Assembly: GCA_030524175.1 (NCBI GenBank)
Contig: JAUNHC010000001.1
Span: 186,001 to 250,000 of the forward strand
DNA from: Eubacteriales bacterium
Lineage (GTDB): Bacteria; Bacillota; Clostridia; Lachnospirales; Lachnospiraceae
Reading direction: 5' to 3'
DNA length: 64,000 bases
The stretch's first letter is position 1. The number at the start of each line of letters is the position of its first letter. The translations under genes were made by a program, and so were the position numbers. This document shows positions 8,839 through 18,451 of the stretch, piece by piece. Below the pieces are notes generated by a model. The model had not been told where the DNA came from, ran no database searches, and saw only the letters and a program-made list of their open reading frames with translations.

Positions 8839-9939
8839 TTAAATCTCTGTTTTTCCTTCCCACTGGTACACATCCTCATCAATAGGAAGTCTCTTTTCCA
8901 CCGGTAAAATTTCCTCAAATGGTTTATGAGGTTCTGTCTGGTACCAATATGCAGTGGAGGACCAGTCATCACTCCTGTGATTGTCGTGACCGTGTTCAAT
9001 TGTGACTTTGATTGATTTTTCAAACATTACCGGATCTGTAATATGATATCTGTAATAACTGATTTTTCCCTTCCAATTATCTCTGCCTCCAAGAATCAGG
9101 CCGTGATAGGGCGCACTATATTCCTGGGTCGGGCACCATGCCATATTCACATAATCCTCTGTGCCGGTACCGTGCAGTCTGGGCGGCCATGGTTCATCAT
9201 CAATAAAAATCATGTCGTCCCCCTCCCCCGGCCAGTCCCAAAGTGCATTTTTGTTAAGATTGTGGATATTTACATTACAACCAACGTAATGTCCCTTACC
9301 CTCTGCTTCCATTACAACATAATTATCCTTTCCGGTTAGATTGGAACGGCCGAAGCACCATTCACGATGTGTCTCAAACTCGCTCTCATCCACTCCCTGA
9401 GTTGGCATCTCCCTGTGCCATTTGGCATGAAAACGCAGCATTTCTTCCGGCAGTGACTGATATACTTCGTAGTCCACATAATAGTACAGAAGCAATTCCC
9501 TATCACTCTCGTTTGTTATGGTCATACGTGCCTGCGATCCAAAAGGCATAGGAAACCAGCAGTTAAAACCTTTGCCATCCTCTGGACTCATCTGCAGCGG
9601 TTCGCTGACAAAATTTTTGCTCATTCCATGACCCATGCCGAAAAAATCACCGGTTGGAGCAAGAACACTGGGTTCCTCTTCCCCGTCCCAGTAAAATCTA
9701 AGTACAGATTTTCTCAGATAATATTTCACTTCTGTCACATCATCATTTGCCAGTGTAAACCAAATGTGATTGATGCAGCCTGCAGCCTTAATATCACAAA
9801 TAGTAAATGTTTCTCCCGGCTGGATATGTACTCTGTCATCATTCCCACCGCTTCTGTCATAGCTGGATTCGCGCATTCTCTTTGAATCTCTGGCTACTGC
9901 AATTGTTGACAGTGATGCCGGTAAATTTGTATTTCCCAT
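8839..9939 (-). CDS. DUF2961 / GH172 family glycosidase-like protein
   Basis: A 366-residue protein of the DUF2961 family, now glycoside hydrolase family 172, whose studied members act on difructose anhydride, fructofuranosides or D-arabinofuranosides. Visible family segments are the N-terminal part with ESSYDRSGGNDD, HIWFTLAND, the central FIDDEPWPPRLHGTGTEDY and YSAPYHG, and PYHGLILGGRD. It has no signal peptide. The ATG at 9939 has GGAGG eight bases upstream; the longer TTG start would overlap that site. It sits between the sugar permeases and the GH38 gene, so it probably cleaves the same imported glycan or a neighbouring linkage. The actual substrate is unknown. Confidence 0.85.
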   Translation of the reverse strand: MGNTNLPASLSTIAVARDSKRMRESSYDRSGGNDDRVHIQPGETFTICDIKAAGCINHIWFTLANDDVTEVKYYLRKSVLRFYWDGEEEPSVLAPTGDFFGMGHGMSKNFVSEPLQMSPEDGKGFNCWFPMPFGSQARMTITNESDRELLLYYYVDYEVYQSLPEEMLRFHAKWHREMPTQGVDESEFETHREWCFGRSNLTGKDNYVVMEAEGKGHYVGCNVNIHNLNKNALWDWPGEGDDMIFIDDEPWPPRLHGTGTEDYVNMAWCPTQEYSAPYHGLILGGRDNWKGKISYYRYHITDPVMFEKSIKVTIEHGHDNHRSDDWSSTAYWYQTEPHKPFEEILPVEKRLPIDEDVYQWEGKTEI

Positions 9940-10019
9940 ATCTGAAACCTCCAATATTTTGATTTTATTTATAACATTCCGAATCTTTTTATTTTCTCGC
10001 TAAAAGTCTTCCTATCTTA

Positions 10020-10844
10020 TCATCCCTTAATTCCTGCAGTTTTTACCCCTTCAGTAATATGCTTCTGGAAGATAAAAAACAGTATGATGATAGGAAGGGC
10101 AGATACACACGATGCTGCCAGCACCAGATTCCATTCAACTGCCTGTGAACTCTTGAAATTTGCAATTGCAATCTGCACCAGCCACAATTTCCTGTCCTGA
10201 GCAACAATCAACGGCCACAGATAATTATTCCAGTTTGCTAAAAAGAACGCCACCGCAAGAGTGACTGCAATAGGCTTTGACAGGGGAAGGACAATTTTTA
10301 CAAACACTCCAAAATAAGATGCCCCGTCAATCTTGGCAGACTCCTCCAATTCCTTTGGAATACCCAGAAAAAACTGGTGGAAGAGAAAAATGCCATATGC
10401 GTTGGGAATCATGGGGATAATAATACCCCATAGATTATTGATCAGGCCCATTTGTTTTATAATGATAAAAATCGGAATCATAATGACTGAAAAGGGAATC
10501 ATCAATGTACTGATGATCCAGGTGAAAATTGCTTTTCTCCCTGTAAAATTCAGTCTTGCAAGGGCATAACCCGACATAGCATGGAAAAAAAGTGCTACCA
10601 CTGTAACAATTGTTGCTACAAAAAAGGAATTAAAAATATATCCGCCGAAATTTTCCTCCATAAACACAGTTTTGTAATTATCCAGTGTCAACGAAGATAG
10701 TGCTGGAAACAAGTTCATATTGAAAACATCTTTTGCCTCCTTGAATGAGCTGATAACCAGCATATAAACAGGTAAAGCAATGATCAATGCCAGTATGGCT
10801 GCTATCACCAGCAACAGTCCCTGACTGATTCTTTTCTTTTTCAT
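10020..10844 (-). CDS. Carbohydrate ABC transporter permease, MalG type (system 1)
   Basis: Inner-membrane permease of a CUT1-type sugar importer, 274 residues with six predicted hydrophobic segments. The cytoplasmic coupling loop that contacts the ATPase is seen as ELEESAKIDGASYFGVFVKI (EAA motif). The start ATG has AGGAGG, and the gene begins 11 bases after the stop of the MalF-type permease. No ATPase gene lies near it, so a shared MsmX-type ATPase encoded elsewhere must energise it. It is the third gene of the operon binding protein, MalF-type, MalG-type, GH172, GH38. Confidence 0.92.
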   Translation of the reverse strand: MKKKRISQGLLLVIAAILALIIALPVYMLVISSFKEAKDVFNMNLFPALSSLTLDNYKTVFMEENFGGYIFNSFFVATIVTVVALFFHAMSGYALARLNFTGRKAIFTWIISTLMIPFSVIMIPIFIIIKQMGLINNLWGIIIPMIPNAYGIFLFHQFFLGIPKELEESAKIDGASYFGVFVKIVLPLSKPIAVTLAVAFFLANWNNYLWPLIVAQDRKLWLVQIAIANFKSSQAVEWNLVLAASCVSALPIIILFFIFQKHITEGVKTAGIKG

Positions 10845-10855
10845 GACAGTTCCTC

Positions 10856-11746
10856 CTAATCATCCCTGCTCTTTAATAATTTCATCTGAGCCAATGTCAA
10901 AACCATGATGATCAGGAACAAAACAAATGCCAAAGCGGAAGAATACCCCATCTCAAATGTTTCAAAAGCTTCCCGATAAATGTAGAGCACAGATGTTGTT
11001 GTCGCATTTGCCGGTCCGCCGCCAGTCATAACCTTAATCTGGTCAAAGGCCTGGAAGGATGCAATTGCACACATAACCAGTACAAACACGCTGGTATCCT
11101 TTATGAGAGGTACAGTTATTTTGAAGAATTTCTGTACCGGACCTGCCCCGTCAAGTTCCGCTGCCTCATAATAACTTACAGGAATATCCTTGATGGCCGC
11201 CAGAAAAAGAATAGTATTGTATCCCAGTACAAGCCAAATTCCCACTACCACTGCCGAGGGCAGTGCCTGTGATGGTGCTGCCAGGAATTTCATCTTTTCC
11301 CCTCCTGCCAATACAATAATCTGATTTAAAAAACCGTTCATGGGATTGTACATGAAAGACCAGATAATACCTGCAATAACCGTAGATATTGCATATGGAA
11401 GGAAATATGCTGTGCGGAAGAAGGACTGTACCTTCCCGTGCAGAGCATTTAAAAGATTTGCCATCAAAAGTGCCAGGACGAACACGCCCGGAACATACAT
11501 AAGCGCATACTTCACAGTAATCCAGATACTCTTAATAAACATCCTGTCCTTTGTCATTTTTACATAATTTTCTAAACCAATAAATTTCATGTCCGACAGG
11601 CCTGTCCAACTGTGCAGACTTATATAAAAGGCATATATAATAGGAATAAAAACAAATACCAGTAACCCAAGCACGTCAGGCAAAAGCATGCAGTACGCTG
11701 TCATTGCTTCCTTAGTGAGCCTTTTGGCTCCTTTCTTTTTTCTCAA
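10856..11746 (-). CDS. Carbohydrate ABC transporter permease, MalF type (system 1)
   Basis: The MalF-type partner permease, 296 residues, with six membrane segments and the EAA-type loop YYEAAELDGAGPVQKFFKIT. The longest frame starts at 11875 inside the upstream binding-protein gene. I prefer the TTG at 11746, which has GGGGGAG five bases before it and gives MRKKKGAKRL, a normal positively charged start for this family. The 94-base gap before it holds a GC-rich hairpin (11768-11808). Confidence 0.9.
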   Translation of the reverse strand: MRKKKGAKRLTKEAMTAYCMLLPDVLGLLVFVFIPIIYAFYISLHSWTGLSDMKFIGLENYVKMTKDRMFIKSIWITVKYALMYVPGVFVLALLMANLLNALHGKVQSFFRTAYFLPYAISTVIAGIIWSFMYNPMNGFLNQIIVLAGGEKMKFLAAPSQALPSAVVVGIWLVLGYNTILFLAAIKDIPVSYYEAAELDGAGPVQKFFKITVPLIKDTSVFVLVMCAIASFQAFDQIKVMTGGGPANATTTSVLYIYREAFETFEMGYSSALAFVLFLIIMVLTLAQMKLLKSRDD

Positions 11747-11767
11747 AACAGCTCCCCCTTTTATGAA

Positions 11768-11808
11768 GGGCCGGGGCTGATGCAAATTTCTTGCCCAGAC
11801 TCGGCCCC
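11768..11808 (-). promoter_or_regulatory. GC-rich hairpin between binding-protein and permease genes
   Basis: GGGCCGGGGCTG (11768-11779) and CAGACTCGGCCCC (11796-11808) form a strong stem with small mismatches. It lies between the binding-protein stop and the permease start, with no long T run behind it. It probably lowers read-through or protects the upstream mRNA, so that more binding protein than permease is made. Similar hairpins lie at the same place in systems 2 and 4. Confidence 0.55.
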
Positions 11809-11840
11809 CCGCATATTTGCCAGCTAAAACAGATATAAGA

Positions 11841-13109
11841 TTATAATGCTCCGTCATAACCGCTGAGGAAATCATTAAGGCTTTCCTCTGCTATTTCAAC
11901 ACTGTCCTCTACACTGACTCCGGTATCGAAATATGCGGACTGCAGCATATCCTGAAGGATGGTGGACACTTCTGCCGGAAGTCTCATTTCCGGATATTCA
12001 GTTCCCAAAATTTTGTCTGTGAACTCACCGTTCAGGCCTTCATGATAAAGCTCTTCATTTGCCTCAATAACTGATTGTCTGGGTGAAAAAGCAAATTTAA
12101 TATCTGTACACCATTTCTCTGTTCTGTCCACATCATCTCCGAACATCCATACGGCAAATTTTGCTGCTTCATCAGCATATTTGGAATTTGCATTGGCACA
12201 AATCTTCCATCCTCCGGCAACTGTTGCTGCTTCCCCGCCTTCCGGTACAGGGAGGGGTGCTACACCAATATTGTCTATAGAATCTGCATAGTTATTTTTC
12301 ATCTGAGAGATTGCCCAACTTCCATTTAACTGCATTGCTGTTTCGCCCTCGCAGAGCATTCCGATTTCCGTATTGGGACGGCTCGGTTTAATGTTCGCAT
12401 AACCTTCTTCAAACATCTTGCGCTTTAATTCCAGATTTTCCAACACACCTTCGGTATTGACCGCTGCTGCATCCTGACCTTCGGTATATACGTCGTTTCC
12501 GGTCTGCCACAGGAATGGGTACCACTCAAAAAGCTGATGAGTACCTTTCGTTGTCTCCATTGTGAAGCCGTAACGGGAATCAGTTGTCAATGCCTTCGCA
12601 GTTTCATACAACTCGTTCCATGTTGCCGGAACTTCCAAACCTTCTTCCGCAAAAACAGTCTTGTCATAATATAATCCCAGAAGCTCCATCTCAAAAGGAA
12701 TGGCAAGAATCTTATCATCCACACTCACTCCTTCAATGGAGGATTCAGAAAAATCAGCCAGAACCTCTGGCGCGATATAATCATTCAGCGGCATCAGTAC
12801 GTCTGAGTTCGCATATTTCAGAAACAAGCCGGGGGCAATAAGGAATACATCGGGCCCCTCACCAGAGGCAAATGCAGTTGCCATTTTTGTTCCATTATAA
12901 TCATCCCACGGAACCTGCTCCAGCACAACCTCAACTGAATCCTGCTCCTCATTGTACTGGTCCACACATTCCTGAAAGAACTCCAGTTCCTGGTCAGTAT
13001 GGAATACCCAGAATTTCAATTCCTCCTTTGTTTCCGCTGCCTGAACACTCATTGTGGGCATAACCATAGCCGCACATAACATTAAACTTACAATTGCTTT
13101 CTTCTTCAT
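11841..13109 (-). CDS. Sugar ABC transporter substrate-binding protein (system 1)
   Basis: A 422-residue extracellular solute-binding protein (family 1, maltose-binding type). Residues 1-25 form a Sec signal ending at SVQA; a lipobox is not evident (LMLC is a poor match), so anchoring is unclear. The mature part starts with ELKFWVFHTDQE, and typical later segments include PATWNELYETAKAL and GGWKICANANSK. The ATG at 13109 has GGAGG eight bases upstream; the longer TTG start would overlap that site. It is the first gene of the GH38/GH172 operon, with a promoter about 75 bases upstream. The neighbouring GH38 suggests mannose-containing oligosaccharides as ligand, but this is inference. Confidence 0.92.
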   Translation of the reverse strand: MKKKAIVSLMLCAAMVMPTMSVQAAETKEELKFWVFHTDQELEFFQECVDQYNEEQDSVEVVLEQVPWDDYNGTKMATAFASGEGPDVFLIAPGLFLKYANSDVLMPLNDYIAPEVLADFSESSIEGVSVDDKILAIPFEMELLGLYYDKTVFAEEGLEVPATWNELYETAKALTTDSRYGFTMETTKGTHQLFEWYPFLWQTGNDVYTEGQDAAAVNTEGVLENLELKRKMFEEGYANIKPSRPNTEIGMLCEGETAMQLNGSWAISQMKNNYADSIDNIGVAPLPVPEGGEAATVAGGWKICANANSKYADEAAKFAVWMFGDDVDRTEKWCTDIKFAFSPRQSVIEANEELYHEGLNGEFTDKILGTEYPEMRLPAEVSTILQDMLQSAYFDTGVSVEDSVEIAEESLNDFLSGYDGAL

Positions 13110-13182
13110 TAATATATCCTCCAATTTTTACTGTGAAGCAAAATTGGCGCCTTCTCATTTGCTTCGTGTTTTTGATGATTTC

Positions 13183-13211
13183 ATTATATGTTGTCTTTGT
13201 TCATATTTCCA
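13183..13211 (-). promoter_or_regulatory. Probable promoter of sugar operon 1
   Basis: On the minus strand, TATAAT (13188-13183) lies 17 bases after TGGAAA (4 of 6 match to TTGACA). It is the best sigma-A-like site upstream of the binding-protein gene. The weak -35 fits a promoter that needs an activator such as the adjacent YesN protein. Confidence 0.45.
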
Positions 13212-13284
13212 TTTAAAATATTTTATTTTTATTATAATTTCTTTATCTTTCGCATATTTGCACAACTTTTTCTTATATACAGCA

Positions 13285-13314
13285 AAAAAACCGCCATATT
13301 AACAGCGGTTTTTA
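13285..13314 (-). terminator. Terminator of the YesM/YesN operon 1
   Basis: AAAACCGC-CATATTAACA-GCGGTTTT perfect stem, followed on the minus strand by a run of seven T. It starts 13 bases past the stop of the response regulator gene and separates it from sugar operon 1. Confidence 0.85.
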
Positions 13315-13326
13315 CGATTATCAAAT

Positions 13327-14838
13327 TTATTTTGTTAAACATTTTCTGTATTCTGCCGGAGTCACTCCGGTCTTCTTCTTGAAAGTCGTGACAAAATATT
13401 GGGAATTCTGATACCCCACCAGCTCTGCCACCCTATATATTTTTTCATTGGTGTGGATAAGAAGCTCTTTGGCTTTTTCAATACGAAGCTGTGTGATATA
13501 GTCCACAAAATTCATACCCATTTTACCCTTGAAATAATTGCTTAGATAACCAACTGACAGATTTACATGCTCCGCCACATTATCCAGGGAAATATCCTGC
13601 ATATAATTTTCCTGCATATAACTGAGTATTTGATTCATATAGTAGGAATTCATCTTTCTTTCAGCAATGGCGTTTGCCTCCTGCGCCATACCTTTAAGAT
13701 TTCTGCTTAAGACCTCCTCCACTTCTTTAAAATCACGGATTTCCTCAATATTTCCCACAAAATCCAGGATGGCATTGCTGTAATTACAATCCATCCCGAA
13801 TTCCTCCGTCAGCGCCGCCACATCCCTTTGCAGCAACATCAGGTGACGCTTCAGCTTTATGATTCCGCATCGCTTATCCCTATAATAGCCAAGGAATTCT
13901 TCCAATTTCTCCTCCATCAGCAATACATTCCCGGTCTTGATCGCATTAATGATCCTCTCACACGACTGTTCTGAAAAGACAATTTGTTTCCCATCAGGAA
14001 GGTCATCTGCCAAGTTTACGTTTTTGCTTCCCGGATAGATATATTGCTTAGCTGCATCCAGTGCCTGAAAATACAATTCCTTCAAATTTCTGCAGCTCTC
14101 AGATTGCTTGCTCACACCCAGAAAAAGTCTCCCCTTCAACTGTTTACCCAGCGTTTCCAGTACAGACGCCAGGTTTTCCAAATCGGGTGCCTGTTCCCAC
14201 ACCATACTTAGCTGATAACCAAAACAGGTATACATATGTGTAGCCCACGGCAGCACACTTTTCACCTCTTCCTTCAGTCTGCCTGTCTCTTTCAATATCT
14301 CCGACGGAATTTCCCCCATATCAAGAACTGCTGCACGGCAATTTCCTATATGTTCATAAAGTCCCAGCTTCTTCAAGTTTTTTGTTTCTTCCTCCGGCTC
14401 GGATGCTCTAATCAGATTAAAAAAGTAATTATCCTCAAGGCTTTCACTCTTTGTAATGCGGCTGCTCTGCCTTTTCTGATATACTCCGTCCAGAGCCTCA
14501 TACAGTTCGTCTGCCTTCAAAGGTTTTAAAAGAAAATCAAATACCTGGTACTGCAGTGCCTTCTTGGCATACTCAAAATCTCCGTATCCACTCAGTATAA
14601 TAAAGTCCAGATTATGATAACGGTGCTTCAGATGATTGATCAATTCAAGCCCATCCTGATTTGGCATGCGTATATCTGTGACAATGACATCCGGTACCAT
14701 ACGCCCTAAAAAGTCAATCACCCCATCTGCATCTGAACAGCTTCCCATAAATTCATACTTGTCCGGACACGCCTCAATAAGCCTTGACACCCCCCGTCTT
14801 ACCTTAGGCTCATCATCTACCACCAATACTTTCAGCAT
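13327..14838 (-). CDS. YesN-type response regulator with AraC DNA-binding domain (pair 1)
   Basis: A 503-residue regulator. Residues 1-120 are a receiver domain starting MLKVLVVDDEP, with phosphoacceptor Asp55 in VTDIRMPNQDG and the lysine in LLKPLKADE. The middle ~260 residues are a poorly conserved linker. The C-terminal ~105 residues are an AraC/XylS helix-turn-helix pair (ISLDNVAEHVNLSVGYLSNYFK; VAELVGYQNSQYFVTTFKK). The chosen ATG has GGGGG five bases upstream. An alternative ATG at 14859 overlaps the kinase stop as ATGA and would add seven residues. It follows the YesM-type kinase and very likely activates the adjacent sugar operon 1. Confidence 0.9.
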   Translation of the reverse strand: MLKVLVVDDEPKVRRGVSRLIEACPDKYEFMGSCSDADGVIDFLGRMVPDVIVTDIRMPNQDGLELINHLKHRYHNLDFIILSGYGDFEYAKKALQYQVFDFLLKPLKADELYEALDGVYQKRQSSRITKSESLEDNYFFNLIRASEPEEETKNLKKLGLYEHIGNCRAAVLDMGEIPSEILKETGRLKEEVKSVLPWATHMYTCFGYQLSMVWEQAPDLENLASVLETLGKQLKGRLFLGVSKQSESCRNLKELYFQALDAAKQYIYPGSKNVNLADDLPDGKQIVFSEQSCERIINAIKTGNVLLMEEKLEEFLGYYRDKRCGIIKLKRHLMLLQRDVAALTEEFGMDCNYSNAILDFVGNIEEIRDFKEVEEVLSRNLKGMAQEANAIAERKMNSYYMNQILSYMQENYMQDISLDNVAEHVNLSVGYLSNYFKGKMGMNFVDYITQLRIEKAKELLIHTNEKIYRVAELVGYQNSQYFVTTFKKKTGVTPAEYRKCLTK

Positions 14839-14855
14839 AATATCCCCCATATCTT

Positions 14856-16598
14856 TCATATGTCCAGGGATTCTTTCGGAAATCTTAATACAACCTCCGT
14901 TCCCTGCCCTTTTTCGCTTATAATTTTTAGCCCGTAATTCTCACCGTACAGAAGCTTCAGCCTCTGATTGATATTACTAAGTCCCACCCGGTCACTGTCT
15001 TTGGACAGAATGTAGGCAATCCGCTCTGATGATATTCCCACCCCATTGTCACAGATACGTATTACTGCCTCATCCCCCTCAACCCGGGCGATTACATTGA
15101 TCCGGGCCTGTTCCATATTCTGTGAGAATCCATGCACAATACAATTTTCCACAATGGGCTGCAGCAGCATCTTAAATGTTTTGTAAGAGAATACTGCTTC
15201 ATCAACCTCAAATCTGGCAAAATCCATTTCATAACGTTCATCATAAATATTGATATAGTTTCTGATACAAGTGAGTTCCTCCTTCAGGGTTACGATGCTC
15301 TCCTTTTTACTGATGGAATAACGTAGGATTTCGGAGAAGGAGTTGATTAATTTACATATTTCCGGAGCTGGTATATCTAATGCCATCCAGTGAAGGGTAT
15401 CCAGAGTATTATAGATAAAGTGCGGATTGATCTGGGCATTCAAAGCCTGAATCTGATACTCCTTTTCCTTCTCATTCATTTCATTGTTTTTTTCGATAAA
15501 GCTCTCTATTCTTGCATTCATCTCGTTAAAGCTCTGGTAGAGTTTTCCGATTTCATCCTCCTGGTCAATATACAGTCTCTTCCCCATCAGTTCTTTTTCA
15601 GGGACACTCATCGCCACAACCATTTTCTGAATCGGATAGATAATGTAACGCTGGATCATAAAAGCACCCAGAACGGAAAACATCAGAATAAAAAACAACT
15701 GTGCAATCGTTGTTGTCAACACCCAACGTCCGGTCTCTATTACCTTCGCCTTGTTTTTCATAGAAATGTAGTTCCATCCGTTATACTGTGAAGTGAGCTT
15801 GGTAACAACGAATTGTTCCTCCTCGTATACCTGCTCACTGCATGTCTCCTGGGAATTCTGAACTGAAAAAAAGAATTCCTCGTCCAAACGCTGAGCCGCT
15901 GCCAAATGGTTACTCCATATGATTGAACCTTTATCATCAGCAATTATGTATGTTGTATAATCGTCCTGCTGTCCCAGCAATTCAAAAAGATTACTGAACA
16001 ACGACAAATCAATATTCAATACCAATACCCCTAACGGTTCCCAGGAAGAGGCAATATCTTTTACAACAATTGCACAGGAAAAATACTGCTTCTGTTTCCT
16101 GCTATTTTGAATATCATATGTAGAAATCCAGGTTACAGCACCATTCTTCTCCTTGATCTGCTCCTGCCAGCCCGTGTTTTCCTTATATAATTCCTGATAA
16201 ACACCATTAATCATGGAATCCTGAAAAAAGACTTCTCCGGTGTCCGAAAACAGATATGATGAATCCACGTATTCATTTTCTGTCTGGATACTCCGCATAT
16301 AATTAGTCATCTCTACATAATCAAGAGGTATCCGATTCTGAGGCTCTGTTTTCAGAGTTTTCGCCACATCTTCATCCTGATAAATTTCATAGATAATATG
16401 TTCAATCTCTTTTATCTGCAGCTCTGTGGTCTTCAAAATATTACCCAGCTCATTTGACTGGTTGCTGTATTCCTTCTGAATCCAGATACTGCTTACCTTT
16501 GAATACATCCAGCCTGATATGGCACATGTAGGAATTACCATAAAGATGATCAGAACTAATACAAATTTTTTTTTAATCGAAAGCGCCTTAATCCTCAC
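14856..16598 (-). CDS. YesM-type sensor histidine kinase (pair 1)
   Basis: A 580-residue membrane kinase. A first membrane helix lies near residues 9-30 (KKFVLVLIIFMVIPTC). A large extracellular sensor domain of about 250 residues follows, then a second helix (AQLFFILMFSVLGAFMI) and a HAMP linker. The His_kinase domain has QINPHFIYNT (His393), and the HATPase domain has N-box PIVENCIVHG and G-box CDNGVGI. The longest frame starts at 16694, but a GAGGGGG site lies five bases before the GTG at 16598, so I start there. A good promoter sits 40 bases upstream. It senses an extracellular signal, probably a sugar or the loaded binding protein of system 1. Confidence 0.9.
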   Translation of the reverse strand: MRIKALSIKKKFVLVLIIFMVIPTCAISGWMYSKVSSIWIQKEYSNQSNELGNILKTTELQIKEIEHIIYEIYQDEDVAKTLKTEPQNRIPLDYVEMTNYMRSIQTENEYVDSSYLFSDTGEVFFQDSMINGVYQELYKENTGWQEQIKEKNGAVTWISTYDIQNSRKQKQYFSCAIVVKDIASSWEPLGVLVLNIDLSLFSNLFELLGQQDDYTTYIIADDKGSIIWSNHLAAAQRLDEEFFFSVQNSQETCSEQVYEEEQFVVTKLTSQYNGWNYISMKNKAKVIETGRWVLTTTIAQLFFILMFSVLGAFMIQRYIIYPIQKMVVAMSVPEKELMGKRLYIDQEDEIGKLYQSFNEMNARIESFIEKNNEMNEKEKEYQIQALNAQINPHFIYNTLDTLHWMALDIPAPEICKLINSFSEILRYSISKKESIVTLKEELTCIRNYINIYDERYEMDFARFEVDEAVFSYKTFKMLLQPIVENCIVHGFSQNMEQARINVIARVEGDEAVIRICDNGVGISSERIAYILSKDSDRVGLSNINQRLKLLYGENYGLKIISEKGQGTEVVLRFPKESLDI

Positions 16599-16637
16599 CT
16601 GTTCCCCCTCATATGATTTTTTGAACAGCTTTGTTTT

Positions 16638-16666
16638 ATTATACCTTCCTGTATTGGTAATGTCCA
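16638..16666 (-). promoter_or_regulatory. Promoter of the YesM/YesN operon 1
   Basis: TGGACA (16666-16661) and a perfect TATAAT (16643-16638) on the minus strand, spaced by 17 bases. This is nine or more of the twelve consensus positions, 40 bases before the kinase GTG. Confidence 0.7.
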
Positions 16667-16685
16667 GAATATACCTGAAATATGA

Positions 16686-16718
16686 GGAAGACAAATAGGA
16701 TTTCCTATTTTCTCTTCC
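16686..16718 (-). terminator. Hairpin after the Na/phosphate symporter gene
   Basis: GGAAGA.AAATAGG / CCTATTT..TCTTCC stem (one or two unpaired bases per arm) just past the symporter stop codon. No good T run follows on the minus strand, so it may be a weak terminator or mRNA 3' end protector. Confidence 0.5.
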
Positions 16719-16736
16719 CCTTTTCTTACAATTTAT

Positions 16737-18377
16737 TCAGACTTTCCTTATCAGCATTTCATAATACTGTTCCGCAATGTTTAATGCGTGATCTCCAATC
16801 CGTTCAAAATCTGTCAGCATTTCGGAGAAGAAAATACTTGCATCGGCAATACATTCATTTTTCCCAATTCTCTCCATCTGACGTTTTAGATTTTCATTTC
16901 TCATATCGTCTATTTTCTGTTCATCACGGGAAGTCTTCTCAAGCATAACTTTTATATCTGAAACATTACTTCCGGAGATATCTTCCAGTATTTGAAGACT
17001 CATCTCTTTCATAGTTATGATCTCCTGTTTCGCTTTATCTGAAAAACTTATCCCCATCTTTTTCATGCTCACAGCATATCCCAAGATGTTCATGGCATGA
17101 TCACCGATTCTCTCCAGATTTCCCAAAATCTTGTAATATCCGCTGATTTTCACAGAATCCTCCGCCGCCATTTCATGATGCATAACAGATACTATGTATC
17201 GGGAAACTTCAGCATTCAGATAGTCAATGTAGTCTTCCTTTTGTTCAAGGAGTTCTTTATCCCGTGAGGTGCTGTGAAGCACAGCATCAAAACTTCCTGA
17301 TACTGTTTCTCGTACAATTTTACGCATTCGCTCTATTTCCAGTGTGATCTGCGATATGGTCAATGCACCCTGTCCCATTGCAAAATGGCTTTCGAAGGGC
17401 TGAATGTACTCCAGATGCATAACCTCTTCCTTCTCACTTTGTTTATCCGGCAGGATTCTTTCTGCCAGGCGGGCCATATATGTACCAAAGGGAAGGAGAA
17501 TCAGCGTGGTAATAATATTAAATACCGTATGTACGTTGGCAATCTGAGCTACAGGATTACCCGGGGTGATATGTTCCATAAGGATTGTAAAGGGTGTGAC
17601 CAGACAGATAACAGTAAATATAATAGTACCAATCATATTAAACATCAGATGGATAACCGTAGTCCGCTTAGCATTTACTTTGGTACCAACAGCAGCCAGA
17701 ACTGCTGTGATACAGGTTCCGATATTCTGGCCAAACAAAATATAAACGGCACTGGACAGTGGAATCATACCTGTGCCCGCCAGCGCCTGCAGAATGCCCA
17801 CAGAAGCGGAGGACGACTGTATGATGGCTGTAAAGACAGCCCCGATCAATATACCTGCAAGCGGATTCCGGAAGGTGGTCATGAAATGGAGAAAGGTTTC
17901 CGAACTCTGCAGAGGCACCATGGCTGAGCCCATCATATCCATACCAATGAAGAGAACCCCAAGACCGGCAAAAATTTCGCTGATATGTTTTACTTTTTCA
18001 TTTTTAATAAACAGGATAGCAGCAACCCCTAAAAAGGCGATCAACGGAGCTATTACACCTATATCTAAAGCAATCAGCTGGCCAGTGATCGTTGTCCCTA
18101 TATTGGCGCCCATGATTACCCAAACTGCCTGATTCAGGGTCATTAGGCCAGAGTTTACAAAACCTACTACCATGACGGTTGTTGCCGAAGATGATTGTAT
18201 CACCGCTGTTATAGCAGCTCCGGCCAAGACTCCTTTTACCCTGTTTGAGGTCAGTTTTTCCAGGATTTGCTTCATCTTGTTTCCGGCAGCCATTTCTAAA
18301 CCGCTGCTCATCATCTGCATACCATATAAAAACAGCGCAAGACCGCCAAGCAACACTAAAATATCAGATATATCCAT
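16737..18377 (-). CDS. Na/Pi cotransporter family protein with PhoU-like tail
   Basis: A 546-residue sodium-dependent phosphate symporter of the NptA/PNaS family. Two inverted membrane repeats each carry the hallmark QSSSA motif (residues 61-65 and 187-191), with NIGTT and NIGTC after them. The C-terminal ~210 residues are a helical PhoU-like domain (RIGDHAMNI and RIGDHALNI repeats), usual in this bacterial subgroup. The ATG has a GGGAG site. It stands alone between SecDF and the YesM kinase, with no phosphate regulon genes nearby. It may import phosphate or balance charge; substrate choice is not shown by the sequence. Confidence 0.93.
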   Translation of the reverse strand: MDISDILVLLGGLALFLYGMQMMSSGLEMAAGNKMKQILEKLTSNRVKGVLAGAAITAVIQSSSATTVMVVGFVNSGLMTLNQAVWVIMGANIGTTITGQLIALDIGVIAPLIAFLGVAAILFIKNEKVKHISEIFAGLGVLFIGMDMMGSAMVPLQSSETFLHFMTTFRNPLAGILIGAVFTAIIQSSSASVGILQALAGTGMIPLSSAVYILFGQNIGTCITAVLAAVGTKVNAKRTTVIHLMFNMIGTIIFTVICLVTPFTILMEHITPGNPVAQIANVHTVFNIITTLILLPFGTYMARLAERILPDKQSEKEEVMHLEYIQPFESHFAMGQGALTISQITLEIERMRKIVRETVSGSFDAVLHSTSRDKELLEQKEDYIDYLNAEVSRYIVSVMHHEMAAEDSVKISGYYKILGNLERIGDHAMNILGYAVSMKKMGISFSDKAKQEIITMKEMSLQILEDISGSNVSDIKVMLEKTSRDEQKIDDMRNENLKRQMERIGKNECIADASIFFSEMLTDFERIGDHALNIAEQYYEMLIRKV

Positions 18378-18451
18378 GTTATTATTCTCCCATTAGTTTC
18401 ATTTCTTTTTTAACTGTTCTGCAAGTGATAATTTCCATAAAATATTTGCTT

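Noticed and set aside
10856-11875. Longer start of the MalF-type permease (339 residues)
   Set aside because: The extra 43 residues lie partly in the upstream gene, cross a GC-rich hairpin, and lack a membrane or signal character; the TTG at 11746 has a proper ribosome site.
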